Shown here piece after piece: positions 26,479-34,140 of a stretch of DNA of 64,000 nt; within the stretch, counting starts at the first letter, position 1, and every line of letters starts with the position of its first letter. Where the stretch lies: contig NZ_JBHSXL010000003.1 in assembly GCF_042662125.1 (NCBI RefSeq), positions 410,109 through 474,108 of the forward strand. The letters run 5' to 3'. The translations under genes were made by a program, and so were the position numbers. Below the pieces are notes generated by a model, which searched no databases, was not told where the DNA came from, and saw only the letters and a list, made by a program, of their open reading frames with translations. Source of the DNA: Halopenitus salinus (GTDB taxonomy: Archaea; Halobacteriota; Halobacteria; Halobacteriales; Haloferacaceae).

Positions 26479-26550
26479 CACAATCAATACAGGGGACTCA
26501 TGAATCGCTCAGTACAGTGGACTCACGAACCGCTCAGTACAGTAAGCTCA
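26479..26550 (+). repeat. 25-bp tandem repeat array, copy 2
   Basis: Nearly three units with a period of 25 bp: the best begins at 26504 (ATCGCTCAGTACAGTGGACT), preceded by a unit starting about 26479 and followed by one at 26529. Same sequence, period and orientation as at 7399-7473. It lies directly behind the stop codon of the AddA-like gene. Confidence 0.6.
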
Positions 26551-26551
26551 G

Positions 26552-26665
26552 TTAGAAGAATCCGAGTAAACCTGCTCCACCAATCAAAACCATGCTGACG
26601 CCCAGCAAGAGTAGCAAGACCTGCTCCAAGCCGAGGGCGTTGTACCCCATAGAACCGGGTACCAT
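26552..26665 (-). CDS. Micro membrane protein (37 aa)
   Basis: From the ATG at 26665 the product runs to TAA at 26552: a short N-terminus (MVPGSMGYNALGLEQ) and one strong transmembrane helix (VLLLLLGVSMVLIGGAGLLG). I believe similar small membrane proteins occur widely in haloarchaea, but no function is known to me. It is convergent with the AddA-like gene, with the 25-bp repeat array between. Too short for usual gene callers. A single-helix protein could be a membrane regulator or a toxin. Confidence 0.5.
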   Translation of the reverse strand: MVPGSMGYNALGLEQVLLLLLGVSMVLIGGAGLLGFF

Positions 26666-26715
26666 GCGCTGTCTATTAGTTTTATCTCCGAGCATAGGAT
26701 AGTTCGCAGCTCTCA

Positions 26716-26770
26716 TCGACCGACTGTTTCAGGTATGAACATGTCTGAAGAATAGGATTTCAACAGAGCC
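26716..26770 (-). repeat. IS-like end with subterminal palindrome
   Basis: On the minus strand: GGCTCTGTTGAAATCCTATT, then TTCAGAC...CCTGAA and GAAACAGTCGGTCGATG. It is the same repeat as at 16750-16815 and 29511-29574, moderately decayed. It separates the AddAB-like module from the GC-rich toxin-antitoxin module. Confidence 0.55.
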
Positions 26771-26854
26771 GCTTAATCTTAGGGACAGGCCGATGATTCC
26801 TCCCGGACGAGCAGCTGGTGGCTGGGTATCAGGACAGGTATCGGTGTTTCGTCC

Positions 26855-27076
26855 TCACCCCCCAGTAGCCATGTCCCAGAGGAGGGCGACGTCGGCGACA
26901 CCGATGATAACCCCAGCTAGTCGCCAAGCATCAAGCACCGATGAGAGGTCGAAGAACGGGCCGGTGACTGCGAGTTCGAAGGCCGACGCCCAGCTGGTGA
27001 CCCCGAACAAGAGCACTCCAAAGAGTACCCACAGTACGGTCGCGCCAGCAGCGACGAGAAGCCTGTTGCCGCTCAT
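26855..27076 (-). CDS. Small two-TM protein (73 aa)
   Basis: Two hydrophobic helices (about 5-26 and 52-68, WVLFGVLLFGV and LAGVIIGVADVALLW) separated by a short loop. No family recognised. It is the last gene of a GC-rich operon that starts with the TumE-type toxin: it follows the zinc-motif gene by 24 bp. The GC content is much higher than in the flanking genes, which points to a different source for this module. Confidence 0.5.
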   Translation of the reverse strand: MSGNRLLVAAGATVLWVLFGVLLFGVTSWASAFELAVTGPFFDLSSVLDAWRLAGVIIGVADVALLWDMATGG

Positions 27077-27100
27077 CTTTGACGCTCTGTCGACACCCGA

Positions 27101-27520
27101 CTATTGTCCATCGTACCAGAGCGGCGCACCGAACGCGTCGGCGTAGCAGTCTGGGTGACACGGTCGCTTGCGGTTGTCCGGCCACGCTAGATCGAGAGGG
27201 ACCTGCTCACCGCAGAGCCCACACTCGGCACTGTGTCCTGCTTGGCGAGCGTCTGGTGAGAGGTTCCGCGCCTCGATGTAGAGTTCGTGGAGCGCCCACG
27301 GCGTGAGGCGAACGGCGACACGCTCGGCCGCATCGGGATCGCCGTCCGGCGTCGCGGCCGAGAGCGTAAGCACCCAGTCGTCACCTGGCCCGCCGTCGGT
27401 CGCTGGCCCGAGGGCGATCGTCCCCGCGAGGTCGTCGTCGACGTAGTACCACTCTGCGTTGCGGTCGACGTGGTAGTGACCATTAGGACGCGGATCCTCA
27501 GGGTCGACGTCGTCGCCCAT
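27101..27520 (-). CDS. Hypothetical protein with C-terminal zinc knuckle (139 aa)
   Basis: An acidic protein with a beta-rich centre (DWVLTLSAATPDGDPDAAERV) and, near residues 103-128, a CxxC...C...C cluster (CGLCGEQVPLDLAWPDNRKR, then PCHPDC), so a treble-clef-like zinc site. It lies 18 bp behind the TumA-like gene and is probably co-transcribed with it. I do not recognise the family; it may be a third component of the toxin-antitoxin locus or simply passenger. Confidence 0.6.
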   Translation of the reverse strand: MGDDVDPEDPRPNGHYHVDRNAEWYYVDDDLAGTIALGPATDGGPGDDWVLTLSAATPDGDPDAAERVAVRLTPWALHELYIEARNLSPDARQAGHSAECGLCGEQVPLDLAWPDNRKRPCHPDCYADAFGAPLWYDGQ

Positions 27521-27538
27521 CCGTGTCTCCCCGCTGGG

Positions 27539-27934
27539 TCAGGCGTTCGCCTTGCGCCCCTGTCCCGACCCAGTCGTGAGCGGGATGTCGGCGTCGATCT
27601 CGTCGTACCACACGACCGGCCGCTTCGCCCGGCCATCCTCTTCGAGTTCGAGGAGGCCGTAGTCGGCCAGCTCGTTCACGTTTTCGAGGACTTCTGGCGG
27701 GTTCCGGTCAACGAGGCGCGCGAGCTCGCGGATGCTCCCTGGCTCGTGTTCGACGATTGCTTCTAAGAGTTCGAGGTTGGTCGAGCGGAAGACGCGGCCG
27801 AACGTTTCGAGGTTCTCGATCGAGAGCGTCGGCTCGCTGGGTTCGACGTCCTCGCCGGCATCGATCGCTTCGAGGCGCTCTTCGAGGTCGCTACGGTCGC
27901 CGGACTTGATCCGAACGTGGAGTGTCTGAGTCAT
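27539..27934 (-). CDS. HVO_A0114-type winged-helix antitoxin (TumA-like, 131 aa)
   Basis: The sequence matches the haloarchaeal HVO_A0114-type DNA-binding family as I know it: TQTLHVRIKSGDRSDLEERL at the N-terminus, FGRVFRSTNLELLEAIVEHEP, then SIRELARLVDRNPPEVLENVNELADYG as helix-turn-helix and a wing. This family is the usual partner of TumE (DUF6516) toxins. It follows the TumE-like gene by 66 bp. It probably binds the TGTTAGG-N6-CCTAACA operator upstream of the operon. Confidence 0.82.
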   Translation of the reverse strand: MTQTLHVRIKSGDRSDLEERLEAIDAGEDVEPSEPTLSIENLETFGRVFRSTNLELLEAIVEHEPGSIRELARLVDRNPPEVLENVNELADYGLLELEEDGRAKRPVVWYDEIDADIPLTTGSGQGRKANA

Positions 27935-28000
27935 GGGTGGTGTGGGGTTGTCGGTTGGAATCGGTCGCGGCCAGTACGTCGGTCACCGTGCTCGAACGCG

Positions 28001-28303
28001 CTACCAGTCGTCGCGCTTCTCTTCTGGGAGCGCCGCCCGCCACGCGCGGAAGATCTCCGCAAGACCGGGGTAGTCGATCTCGAAGGTCTCGCCCCCGAGG
28101 TGGAGCTCGTGGACGCCGTGGTGGTTGTCGAACCGGATGATCGGCTCGTCCGCGCCGGCTTCGCCGTAGTGGTATGCGTACTTGATCCCGTCCTCAAACC
28201 GGTCCGAGGTTGGGACTGAGAGCACGCGAACCCGCGCAACAGTGCCGTCGGCATAGGCCTCGATCTCATCTTCGAGTACGGTGACATCATCGCTCATCCA
28301 CAC
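28001..28303 (-). CDS. TumE (DUF6516)-type toxin
   Basis: A 100-residue protein (98 if the second ATG at 28297 is used). It carries the family's pattern: RVRVLSVPTSDRFEDGIKYA, then YHYGEAGADEPIIRFDNHHG and HELHLGGETFEIDYPGL. The paired DNxH/HxLH-like histidines are typical of this predicted nuclease toxin group. The gene precedes its winged-helix antitoxin, a reversed order that is normal for this family. An inverted repeat just upstream is a likely operator. Confidence 0.8.
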   Translation of the reverse strand: MWMSDDVTVLEDEIEAYADGTVARVRVLSVPTSDRFEDGIKYAYHYGEAGADEPIIRFDNHHGVHELHLGGETFEIDYPGLAEIFRAWRAALPEEKRDDW

Positions 28304-28331
28304 GTATGTCGACGCACCCTGCTCCGATAAG

Positions 28332-28351
28332 TGTTAGGGAAAATCCTAACA
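28332..28351. promoter_or_regulatory. Inverted repeat TGTTAGG-N6-CCTAACA, candidate TA operator
   Basis: Perfect 7-base arms with a 6-base spacer, about 29 bp before the TumE-like start, over the expected promoter. Probable binding site of the downstream winged-helix antitoxin. DtxR-type iron regulators use a similar half-site (TTAGG), so an iron box is an alternative. Confidence 0.5.
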
Positions 28352-28707
28352 AAGAACAGGCAGTACCCTTTCGAACCCCTCATCAAAAGGAACAAGCTCG
28401 AAGACTTTCGGAGCGGCTCCATGGGCCGATGATCGAAACAGATGATGTTTAGTAATGAGTAAGTCGTGGGTGTGCGTGAGAGTCCCAACGTCGAGCTTCG
28501 CAGTCACGGTTGTTACGATTTCGATGCCATCACTAGCAAATATATGTTCACGTCTCGTCCTTGTCGATAACCGTCGCAAAAGAAATGATAGTACATACAC
28601 AACTACCATATATGTCAAAAAAGATCTCCTCTGCTTCCCCCCACGATGAGAGAAACAACGATGTCGGTACAACTCATGCTAGATATAATGGGCAAAAGAT
28701 GCGATTG
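28352..28707. other. Intergenic region without a supported gene
   Basis: AT-richer than the toxin operon. Open frames exist on both strands, including a 108-codon minus-strand frame, but none has a recognisable domain. TAGATATA at 28679-28686 lies about 25 bp before the ATG at 28708 and is the likely promoter of the methyltransferase gene. Confidence 0.35.
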
Positions 28708-29262
28708 ATGACAGACGGCGGGAACCCGACCAATGATATGAGTTTATTCACATCATCCGAAACGGATGAGTGGGCGACACCGCCAGATTTTCTGCGACCG
28801 CTTGCAGAGGCGGTCGGCGGTTTCGACCTCGATGCGGCTGCAGGTGCGGAAGAAAGCCCGATTGCAGAGTCTGTGTACACTGAGGCCGACGACGGACTCG
28901 TACAGCCATGGTTCGGCACAGTGTGGGTTAATCCACCGTACTCGGGAATGAAGGAGTGGACTGATAAGGTCGTCTCCGAACTGTACCGCGACGATGTTGA
29001 TACGATTCTGTATTTGTGTAAGGGAGATACGTCCACTGATTGGTGGCACACGGCGCTCGCAGAGGCATCCGCCATCGGGATGATTGATCATCGTCTCTCA
29101 TTCGGGGAAGATCCCAACTCGGCTCCGTTCGCGTCCCATGTGTTTGCATTTGGTGATGTCAACGATACTGTACTCAATACACTCAATCAGCAGGGAGCTG
29201 TGTTTACAACCGATCATATTCACGAAAAAACGGCGCAGACGAAACTCATCGACGACGAGTGA
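28708..29262 (+). CDS. dam: Phage-type Dam N6-adenine methyltransferase
   Basis: The product has the phage N-6-adenine-methyltransferase hallmarks: DEWATPPDF, then FDLDAAAG with the SAM-binding acidic residues, and WVNPPYSG as the catalytic motif. The start at 28708 gives 184 residues, and a TATA-like box is positioned for a leaderless transcript; in-frame ATGs at 28699 and 28738 are also possible. Such enzymes are normally found in phages and proviruses, where they methylate the viral genome to evade restriction. No other viral structural gene is visible, so it is probably a relic or a stand-alone cargo gene. Confidence 0.85.
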   Translation: MTDGGNPTNDMSLFTSSETDEWATPPDFLRPLAEAVGGFDLDAAAGAEESPIAESVYTEADDGLVQPWFGTVWVNPPYSGMKEWTDKVVSELYRDDVDTILYLCKGDTSTDWWHTALAEASAIGMIDHRLSFGEDPNSAPFASHVFAFGDVNDTVLNTLNQQGAVFTTDHIHEKTAQTKLIDDE

Positions 29263-29579
29263 CTATCTACTGAAGGGGGGAGAGAGGTGCCCCGAGTGTG
29301 AATCTCCGATATGAATTGTTGGCTCTGTTGACTCGATGGAAACTCTGCTACCCTAGGAGAGTGAAACAAGATATAGGGCGCAAGAAACCGACGGATTTCA
29401 CGTGCCATCGAGCACGTTCTGTTGACTGGTCCGTGTGCGAAAAAACCCGAGTCATGGATGCTACAGCCCGGATGCCGCGGGACGCGGCATCCGGGAAAGC
29501 CCGAATAGGTGGTTCTGTTGAAATCCTCTTCTTCAGATAAGTTCTTGTCTGAAACAACTGGTCACTGAAAGGTGCGTAT
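29263..29579 (+). repeat. Gap with IS-end repeats and a perfect 13-bp hairpin
   Basis: GGCTCTGTTGACTCGATGGA (29321-29340) is a short end copy. CCCGGATGCCGCG (29467-29479), loop GGA, CGCGGCATCCGGG (29483-29495) makes a perfect 13-base hairpin. A long copy of the IS-end repeat occupies 29511-29574 (GGTTCTGTTGAAATCC, then TTCAGAT...GTCTGAA and CACTGAAAGGTGCG). No gene is supported here. Confidence 0.55.
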
Positions 29580-29984
29580 CTAACGACGCAAAAATGTGTC
29601 ACGACGTACCAACAGGAGAGTGAGCACGATCAACGGAAGTGTTAGGTAGATAATCAATATCATTAATGGAATATCTATCCTCACAGCCTGAATCACACCA
29701 ACCACCGCCGCTACGAGTGTTCCATACCAGCCGATGAGCCTTCCTTGATATACAAAGACCGCCAGTACGCCAAGTACAATTCCTATCGCACTCCATCGGA
29801 GAGCAGCGACTGTTTGAGGACTGATCCCAGTTTCAACAACTGGCCCCGATAACTGGGACAATGCCGCAAACAAGAATGAGAGGGCTGCGAACACCGCTAA
29901 TCCGGCTGCAAGACCGAGAATATCTATTGGTGGGCGTCCCTCACGTTTCTTTTCAAAAAGTGTAGAAGGATTTCCTTCTGGCAT
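29580..29984 (-). CDS. Four-TM membrane protein (134 aa)
   Basis: Four hydrophobic segments are clear: about 22-44, 62-80, 86-104 and 107-126. The cytosolic N-terminus is polar (MPEGNPSTLFEKKREGRP), and the last residues RRDTFLRR are basic. No family is recognised. It lies inside a pair of inverted IS-like ends (29511 and 30494), with a divergent small gene, so it may be a passenger. Confidence 0.55.
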   Translation of the reverse strand: MPEGNPSTLFEKKREGRPPIDILGLAAGLAVFAALSFLFAALSQLSGPVVETGISPQTVAALRWSAIGIVLGVLAVFVYQGRLIGWYGTLVAAVVGVIQAVRIDIPLMILIIYLTLPLIVLTLLLVRRDTFLRR

Positions 29985-30064
29985 ATCTCATTCTTTTTAT
30001 TCGAGGCACTTAATTAATCATCTGTACTGACCACATCCGGTCAGAATATATCATTTCCTGAGTA

Positions 30065-30077
30065 TCTCAACAGAGCC
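30065..30077 (-). repeat. Short IS-like end
   Basis: TCTCAACAGAGCC on the plus strand is the inverse of GGCTCTGTTGAGA. It is placed between the two divergent genes and just before the TATA-like TTTCTAAG (about 30082-30089) of the gene at 30115. Confidence 0.4.
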
Positions 30078-30114
30078 CAAGTTTCTAAGATTCTGGGGCT
30101 TCGCATATTCTGGC

Positions 30115-30441
30115 ATGGAAATCATCGAGATCGACACGAAGGACAATCGCGTTCGCTTCCACGTTCGCGCACGGAATTCAGACGACAGCGAGTTAGTTGT
30201 CTACGGTCTCCGCCGACACCTCGATAACCTGCCATCGGATGCAGAACCCCGAATACACCGCGCACTCTCAAACCACAACATCAAACGATACCGCGAAGGT
30301 AGCTATATCGGTGTCTTCGCATCATACGATTTGACCAGTGGCGAGATTCGTGAGCCAGCCGAAATCCTTTCCGACCCGTACCCACGCAACCTCGAACTTA
30401 GCGAATTCCCGCCCGACCCAGGCCAACTGTATAAATGGTAA
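30115..30441 (+). CDS. Hypothetical protein (108 aa)
   Basis: A soluble protein starting MEIIEIDTKDNRVRFHVRAR, with a beta-rich N-terminus and a charged C-terminal half. No family is recognised. The ATG lies about 29 bp behind a TATA-like sequence, which supports the start. It is bracketed on the right by a clean IS-like end at 30477-30494. Confidence 0.55.
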   Translation: MEIIEIDTKDNRVRFHVRARNSDDSELVVYGLRRHLDNLPSDAEPRIHRALSNHNIKRYREGSYIGVFASYDLTSGEIREPAEILSDPYPRNLELSEFPPDPGQLYKW

Positions 30442-30476
30442 TCTATTGTCTTTTTCTGATAAACAAGTAGGTTGGT

Positions 30477-30494
30477 AAGGATTTCAACAGAGCC
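30477..30494 (-). repeat. IS-like terminal repeat (right end)
   Basis: AAGGATTTCAACAGAGCC is the exact inverse of GGCTCTGTTGAAATCC. With the copy at 29511 it brackets a 1-kb segment carrying two small genes. It also marks the approximate end of the low-GC island. Confidence 0.55.
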
Positions 30495-31050
30495 GAATAG
30501 GTGAATCTCTGCTTCACGTGCTGGCGTCCCGAGTCACACGATCGCCTCTCCGAACGATGATGGCCATTGGCCGGGCAGACAGACGAGAGAGCTGAGAGCC
30601 GCCAAACTAGCGGCCCTCAGCGGTCGGTCGGAGCCTTTCTTTAGCATCTGCTATCGCTAGACGGCGACCGCACCGCAGACACGTTTCGACCGCCTGCCGG
30701 CTCTGAAAGGAACAGATCCCCGGACGACGTAATCATTTTGTCGCTAGACGTGGTTTGGTCGGCTAGCAGCGTTTCCATAGGTGTGTTGAATAGCGACCTC
30801 TGGCCCGCGGTGCGGTAACACCGTATTTGAAATCACTCGCGTCACTGGCCCACAAGCTGACTCAAACTCTGACTGTCCACGCAAGCACCGCTATTCAACA
30901 CAGCATTCTGAACTACTGTGTGGTGGATCGGTTTGGGACCCCGTTGTGGTTCCTTTTGATCTATGATGCGCCAGATGTTCGGAAACGGTTAACGAACATC
31001 TGCACTCTTCGGGATCGCGGTTCTCTTCGTGGACGCGGCGTCAGTGAACG
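30495..31050. other. Island boundary region with MITE-like inverted repeat
   Basis: No intact gene. GCTGAG...CTCAGC (30591-30621) is an imperfect hairpin. A minus-strand frame with a CxxC pair (about 30600-30720, stop at its left) lacks a start. GTGTTGAATAGCG (30783-30795) and CGCTATTCAACAC (30889-30902) are inverse copies about 95 bp apart and look like the ends of a miniature element; between them CGGTG-6-CACCG forms a small hairpin. GC rises sharply after 31.0 kb. Confidence 0.45.
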
Positions 31051-31052
31051 GT

Positions 31053-32312
31053 TCACACGATGAGTAGCGATGCGGCCCCGAGGCCGACGCCGACGGCGAT
31101 CAACACGAGGCTGTAGGCCAGAACGGGCCGGACCAGTTCGCGGGCGATCGTGGCGGCGAAGACGACCTTCACGAGGATCGACGCCGCCGTTCCAGCGATG
31201 ACGCCCCAGACGGCGGTCGTGGCAGTGATCTGTCCGGTGCTCGCGAGCGTGACCGCGGTCGTCACGGCGGTGCCCGAGGAGACGAGCCCCGCCAGGAACG
31301 TCGTGAGAACGAACCCGCTGGCGCCGAACGTCTCTTGAGCCCCGGCGGAGGCGAGCAGCACGACGAGGAACAGCGCCCCGAAGGTGAGCGCGTTCCGCAG
31401 GCTGAACGGCGAGGTGAGGTCCGTCCGGACGTCGGCGTGCCAGTCGCTCGTCGTCATCGAGGAGACCACGCCGGCGACCGCGATTCCGCCGAGGGGGATG
31501 CCGACAGCGAGCGCCTCGGCCGGAATGAACGCCGCCACCACGACGGCGTTACGCAGGGCCATCGCGGCGTTGGCGAGGAGGATGGCGCCGACGGCGAGGT
31601 CCCGCAACCCCGGATCCGATTCCGCACGTTTCGCCATCTCCGCGATGACTGCGGTCGAGTTGACGAGCCCGCCGAAGAACCCGGTGACCGCGAGTCCCCG
31701 GCCCTCGTAGCGTCTGACGAGCACGTAGTTGACGAAGCCGATGGCGCTTATCGCGATCACGAGGAGCCAGATGACCCGCGGCTGGATGGCGTTCCAGGGA
31801 CCCATCGTCTCGTCGGGCAAAAGCGGGTAGACCACGAACGCGAGGATCGCGAACTCGGTGGCCGACCGGACCTCCTCCTTCGAGAGCCCCCAGGCGAACT
31901 CGTGGAGTTCGCGTTTCAACACCAAGAGCAGCGAGGACAACACGGCGACCGTCACCGCCTCGATGTAGCGTCCGACGCCGACGAGCGCTCCGATGCTGTA
32001 GGCGACGAGCATGGACATCGACGTCGTCAACGAGAGCCCGTCGTACGCCTCGGCGAGCAGCCCGCGAACCGCGAGCAGGACCGCGTGGGCGACGATCAAC
32101 GTGCCGCCGACGAGGAGGAGCAGGTCGCTATCGAGGAGCACGAACACCGATCCGAGCAGGCTGATCAGCGCGAACGTACGGATCCCCGCCGTCTTCTGGG
32201 ACCACTCGCGCTCGAGGCCGAGGAACAGCCCGAGCGCGGTCGCGACGACGAGCCGCGTCACCGGCCCGTCGAGCTCCGCCACCAGCGCGCCCTCGATACC
32301 CGTCTGGGTCAC
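31053..32312 (-). CDS. MgtC/DUF4010-type membrane protein (419 aa)
   Basis: About twelve hydrophobic segments. The N-terminal LVVATALGLFLGLEREWSQK, then AGIRTFALISLLGSV, is the MgtC/SapB signature, and the C-terminal two-thirds match the DUF4010 pattern (FFGGLVNSTAVIAEMAKRA, FLAGLVSSGTAVTTAVTLAS). Members are thought to transport or sense ions, possibly magnesium, at the cell membrane. First gene of the GC-rich core region; it appears monocistronic. The following island boundary is immediately past its 3' end. Confidence 0.82.
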   Translation of the reverse strand: MTQTGIEGALVAELDGPVTRLVVATALGLFLGLEREWSQKTAGIRTFALISLLGSVFVLLDSDLLLLVGGTLIVAHAVLLAVRGLLAEAYDGLSLTTSMSMLVAYSIGALVGVGRYIEAVTVAVLSSLLLVLKRELHEFAWGLSKEEVRSATEFAILAFVVYPLLPDETMGPWNAIQPRVIWLLVIAISAIGFVNYVLVRRYEGRGLAVTGFFGGLVNSTAVIAEMAKRAESDPGLRDLAVGAILLANAAMALRNAVVVAAFIPAEALAVGIPLGGIAVAGVVSSMTTSDWHADVRTDLTSPFSLRNALTFGALFLVVLLASAGAQETFGASGFVLTTFLAGLVSSGTAVTTAVTLASTGQITATTAVWGVIAGTAASILVKVVFAATIARELVRPVLAYSLVLIAVGVGLGAASLLIV

Positions 32313-32512
32313 GGCGGCTCACTCCCGAGCGATCCGTTCCTCGCAGTCATGCCGGGACGTACGACGCGCTCCGTCGAATAGGTTACGAACGTCAATGTAT
32401 GTCTATATAGACTATTTAGAACAGACGGTGTCCGTGGGGCGGACGACGGATGCTCCGATCGGACCCTCACACGTCGGAACGGGCCGAAGAGTCACGCGCG
32501 CCATGGCGAGAG

Positions 32513-33454
32513 TCACCGGCGTGGGGCGTCGGACGTGGCCGCGGACTCCTCGAGTCGCGTTCGGATCAACTCGACGGCCGTGTCCAGATCGGTTCCCTCG
32601 GATTCGACCGCGTGAAGCGTCCGTCGAAGCGTGGGATCGAGCCGGGGACCGAGAGCGAAGAACGCGCCGCCGGTGGCGGTGGCCCACAGCACCCACCTCG
32701 CGTAGGACGCGATCGGCGGAACGTGGACGTCGGTCAACACGGTCGCGATCCGCCACGCCTGCTCGCGGCCCTCGGTCATCGAGAGCAGGGTGAACGCCTC
32801 GTCGAGACGGCCGAACGCCGCGTCGACGTCGTCGATTCCGGCCGCGTAGATCTCGGCGAGCGCGTCCTGTTGGACGTCGACGAGACGGGCCAAGATCCCG
32901 TTGATGGCCCGGTGATCGGCGTGTTTGTCAGCTCGATTCGGGTCCATGCCGATCTCGTCGATCGCGAGCGCGAGGTCGTAGTTGATGTGGGCGTTCACGC
33001 CGAGAACTGCGTCCTGTACGACGAGGGCGTCGCCACGAACGGCGGTGGCGAACGCGATACGCCAGGGGTCCGGAACCCGCTCGAGTTCCCCGCGTTCGAA
33101 CGCGAGAAACGCCCGCCGGTAGTGGTTCGCGAACGCGATCACGTACCGTCGCATCCAGGTCGGGTCCCTGAAGATGCCGCCCTCGATCCCGTCGTGGACC
33201 TCGCGGGTCATCCGCGCGTAGATGGTCAAGAACACGGCGCGTCGATCACCCCGCTCGCGCAACCGGGACTCGAGTCGCGACAGGCGATCCGCGGCGTCCT
33301 CCACCGACTCGAAGGGCCGATCGACGACGTCGACGAGCGCCGGATCGGGATCCGGGGGTGGCGAAAACGACCCCAGATCGCCGCCGATCGCGAGGCGCAC
33401 CGCTCGAAGCGTGTCGCCGTCGATCAGCCGAGCGGCATCGGTGTATCCGGCCAC
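32513..33454 (-). CDS. DUF5995-type protein (313 aa)
   Basis: The product matches the DUF5995 pattern as I remember it: FLTIYARMTREVHDGIEGG, then FANHYRRAF and VNAHINYDLALAI with the histidine-rich helices, and RADKHADHRAINGIL. The repeated His/Asp residues suggest a metal-binding helical bundle, but the function is unknown. The start codon is GTG at 33452-33454. The gene is divergent from the membrane gene at 33556, with about 100 bp between that hold TATTATAC (33491-33498). Confidence 0.78.
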   Translation of the reverse strand: MAGYTDAARLIDGDTLRAVRLAIGGDLGSFSPPPDPDPALVDVVDRPFESVEDAADRLSRLESRLRERGDRRAVFLTIYARMTREVHDGIEGGIFRDPTWMRRYVIAFANHYRRAFLAFERGELERVPDPWRIAFATAVRGDALVVQDAVLGVNAHINYDLALAIDEIGMDPNRADKHADHRAINGILARLVDVQQDALAEIYAAGIDDVDAAFGRLDEAFTLLSMTEGREQAWRIATVLTDVHVPPIASYARWVLWATATGGAFFALGPRLDPTLRRTLHAVESEGTDLDTAVELIRTRLEESAATSDAPRR

Positions 33455-33555
33455 GAGAGATCCGAACGGAGATCGGTGGGGCGGGGAGTAGTATTATACG
33501 GTTTCGGAGTGTTGGTTGATCTACAGTTTCGGAGAGCCCGTCCAGGGGTGAGTTC

Positions 33556-34053
33556 ATGAGTCGATCCACGAGCCACGACGCGTCCGCCACGGCTCCTACG
33601 ACCACGTGGGCGCGGAAGAACTGGCTTCTCATCACGCTGTTCACGGCGTTGTCGATCGTCGGCGTCGTCGTTTCCACGGGCGCGTTTGGGTTCGGTCTGG
33701 TCGACGCCGACGGCGGATCGAGCGACGGGGTGAGCGTTCCGGCGTACGTCTATCTGTACGCGTCGATGGGCGCGTTGGGGTACATCTTCACGAAGCTCAT
33801 GTCCGGCATCGAGTCGTACGACGAGACGGACGACATGGACCGCCTCGTCGAGCTTGCGCTTCGGATCCCGGTCGCGTGGGTCCTCGGCGCCGGGGTGTAT
33901 CTCCTCTCGACCGCTCTGCTCGCCCCCGGACAGCCCGAGACGGCCCGGTTTACCGCCGGGGTCGCGTTCCTCGTCGGACTCTACGTGAACGTGACGATGA
34001 AGTCGCTCGGCAGTCTCGCCGACCGCCTGCTTGGTCGAGGCAGCGATCGCTGA
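33556..34053 (+). CDS. Four-TM membrane protein (165 aa)
   Basis: Hydrophobic segments at about 26-47, 63-82, 108-127 and 135-155. The N-terminal 22 residues are Ser/Thr-rich and polar. No family is recognised beyond haloarchaeal hypothetical proteins. It shares an intergenic region with the divergent DUF5995 gene. An acidic loop ESYDETDDMDRLVE lies between the second and third helix. Confidence 0.7.
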   Translation: MSRSTSHDASATAPTTTWARKNWLLITLFTALSIVGVVVSTGAFGFGLVDADGGSSDGVSVPAYVYLYASMGALGYIFTKLMSGIESYDETDDMDRLVELALRIPVAWVLGAGVYLLSTALLAPGQPETARFTAGVAFLVGLYVNVTMKSLGSLADRLLGRGSDR

Positions 34054-34140
34054 GGTCCTGCTCGCGTCGCGACGGCGGGCCGGGGAACGGACGCCTCGAC
34101 GACCACAAGGGCCATCTTCGTCGGGTCCGTACGTTCGGAC

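Noticed and set aside
30600..30720. Minus-strand zinc-finger-like frame with CLRCG
   Set aside because: No start codon, only one CxxC, and the region is a boundary of repeats; probably a decayed fragment.
31335..32381. A 348-codon plus-strand frame opposite the MgtC/DUF4010 gene
   Set aside because: Product is a run of Arg, Asp, Glu and His without a fold pattern; the opposite strand carries a clear membrane protein.
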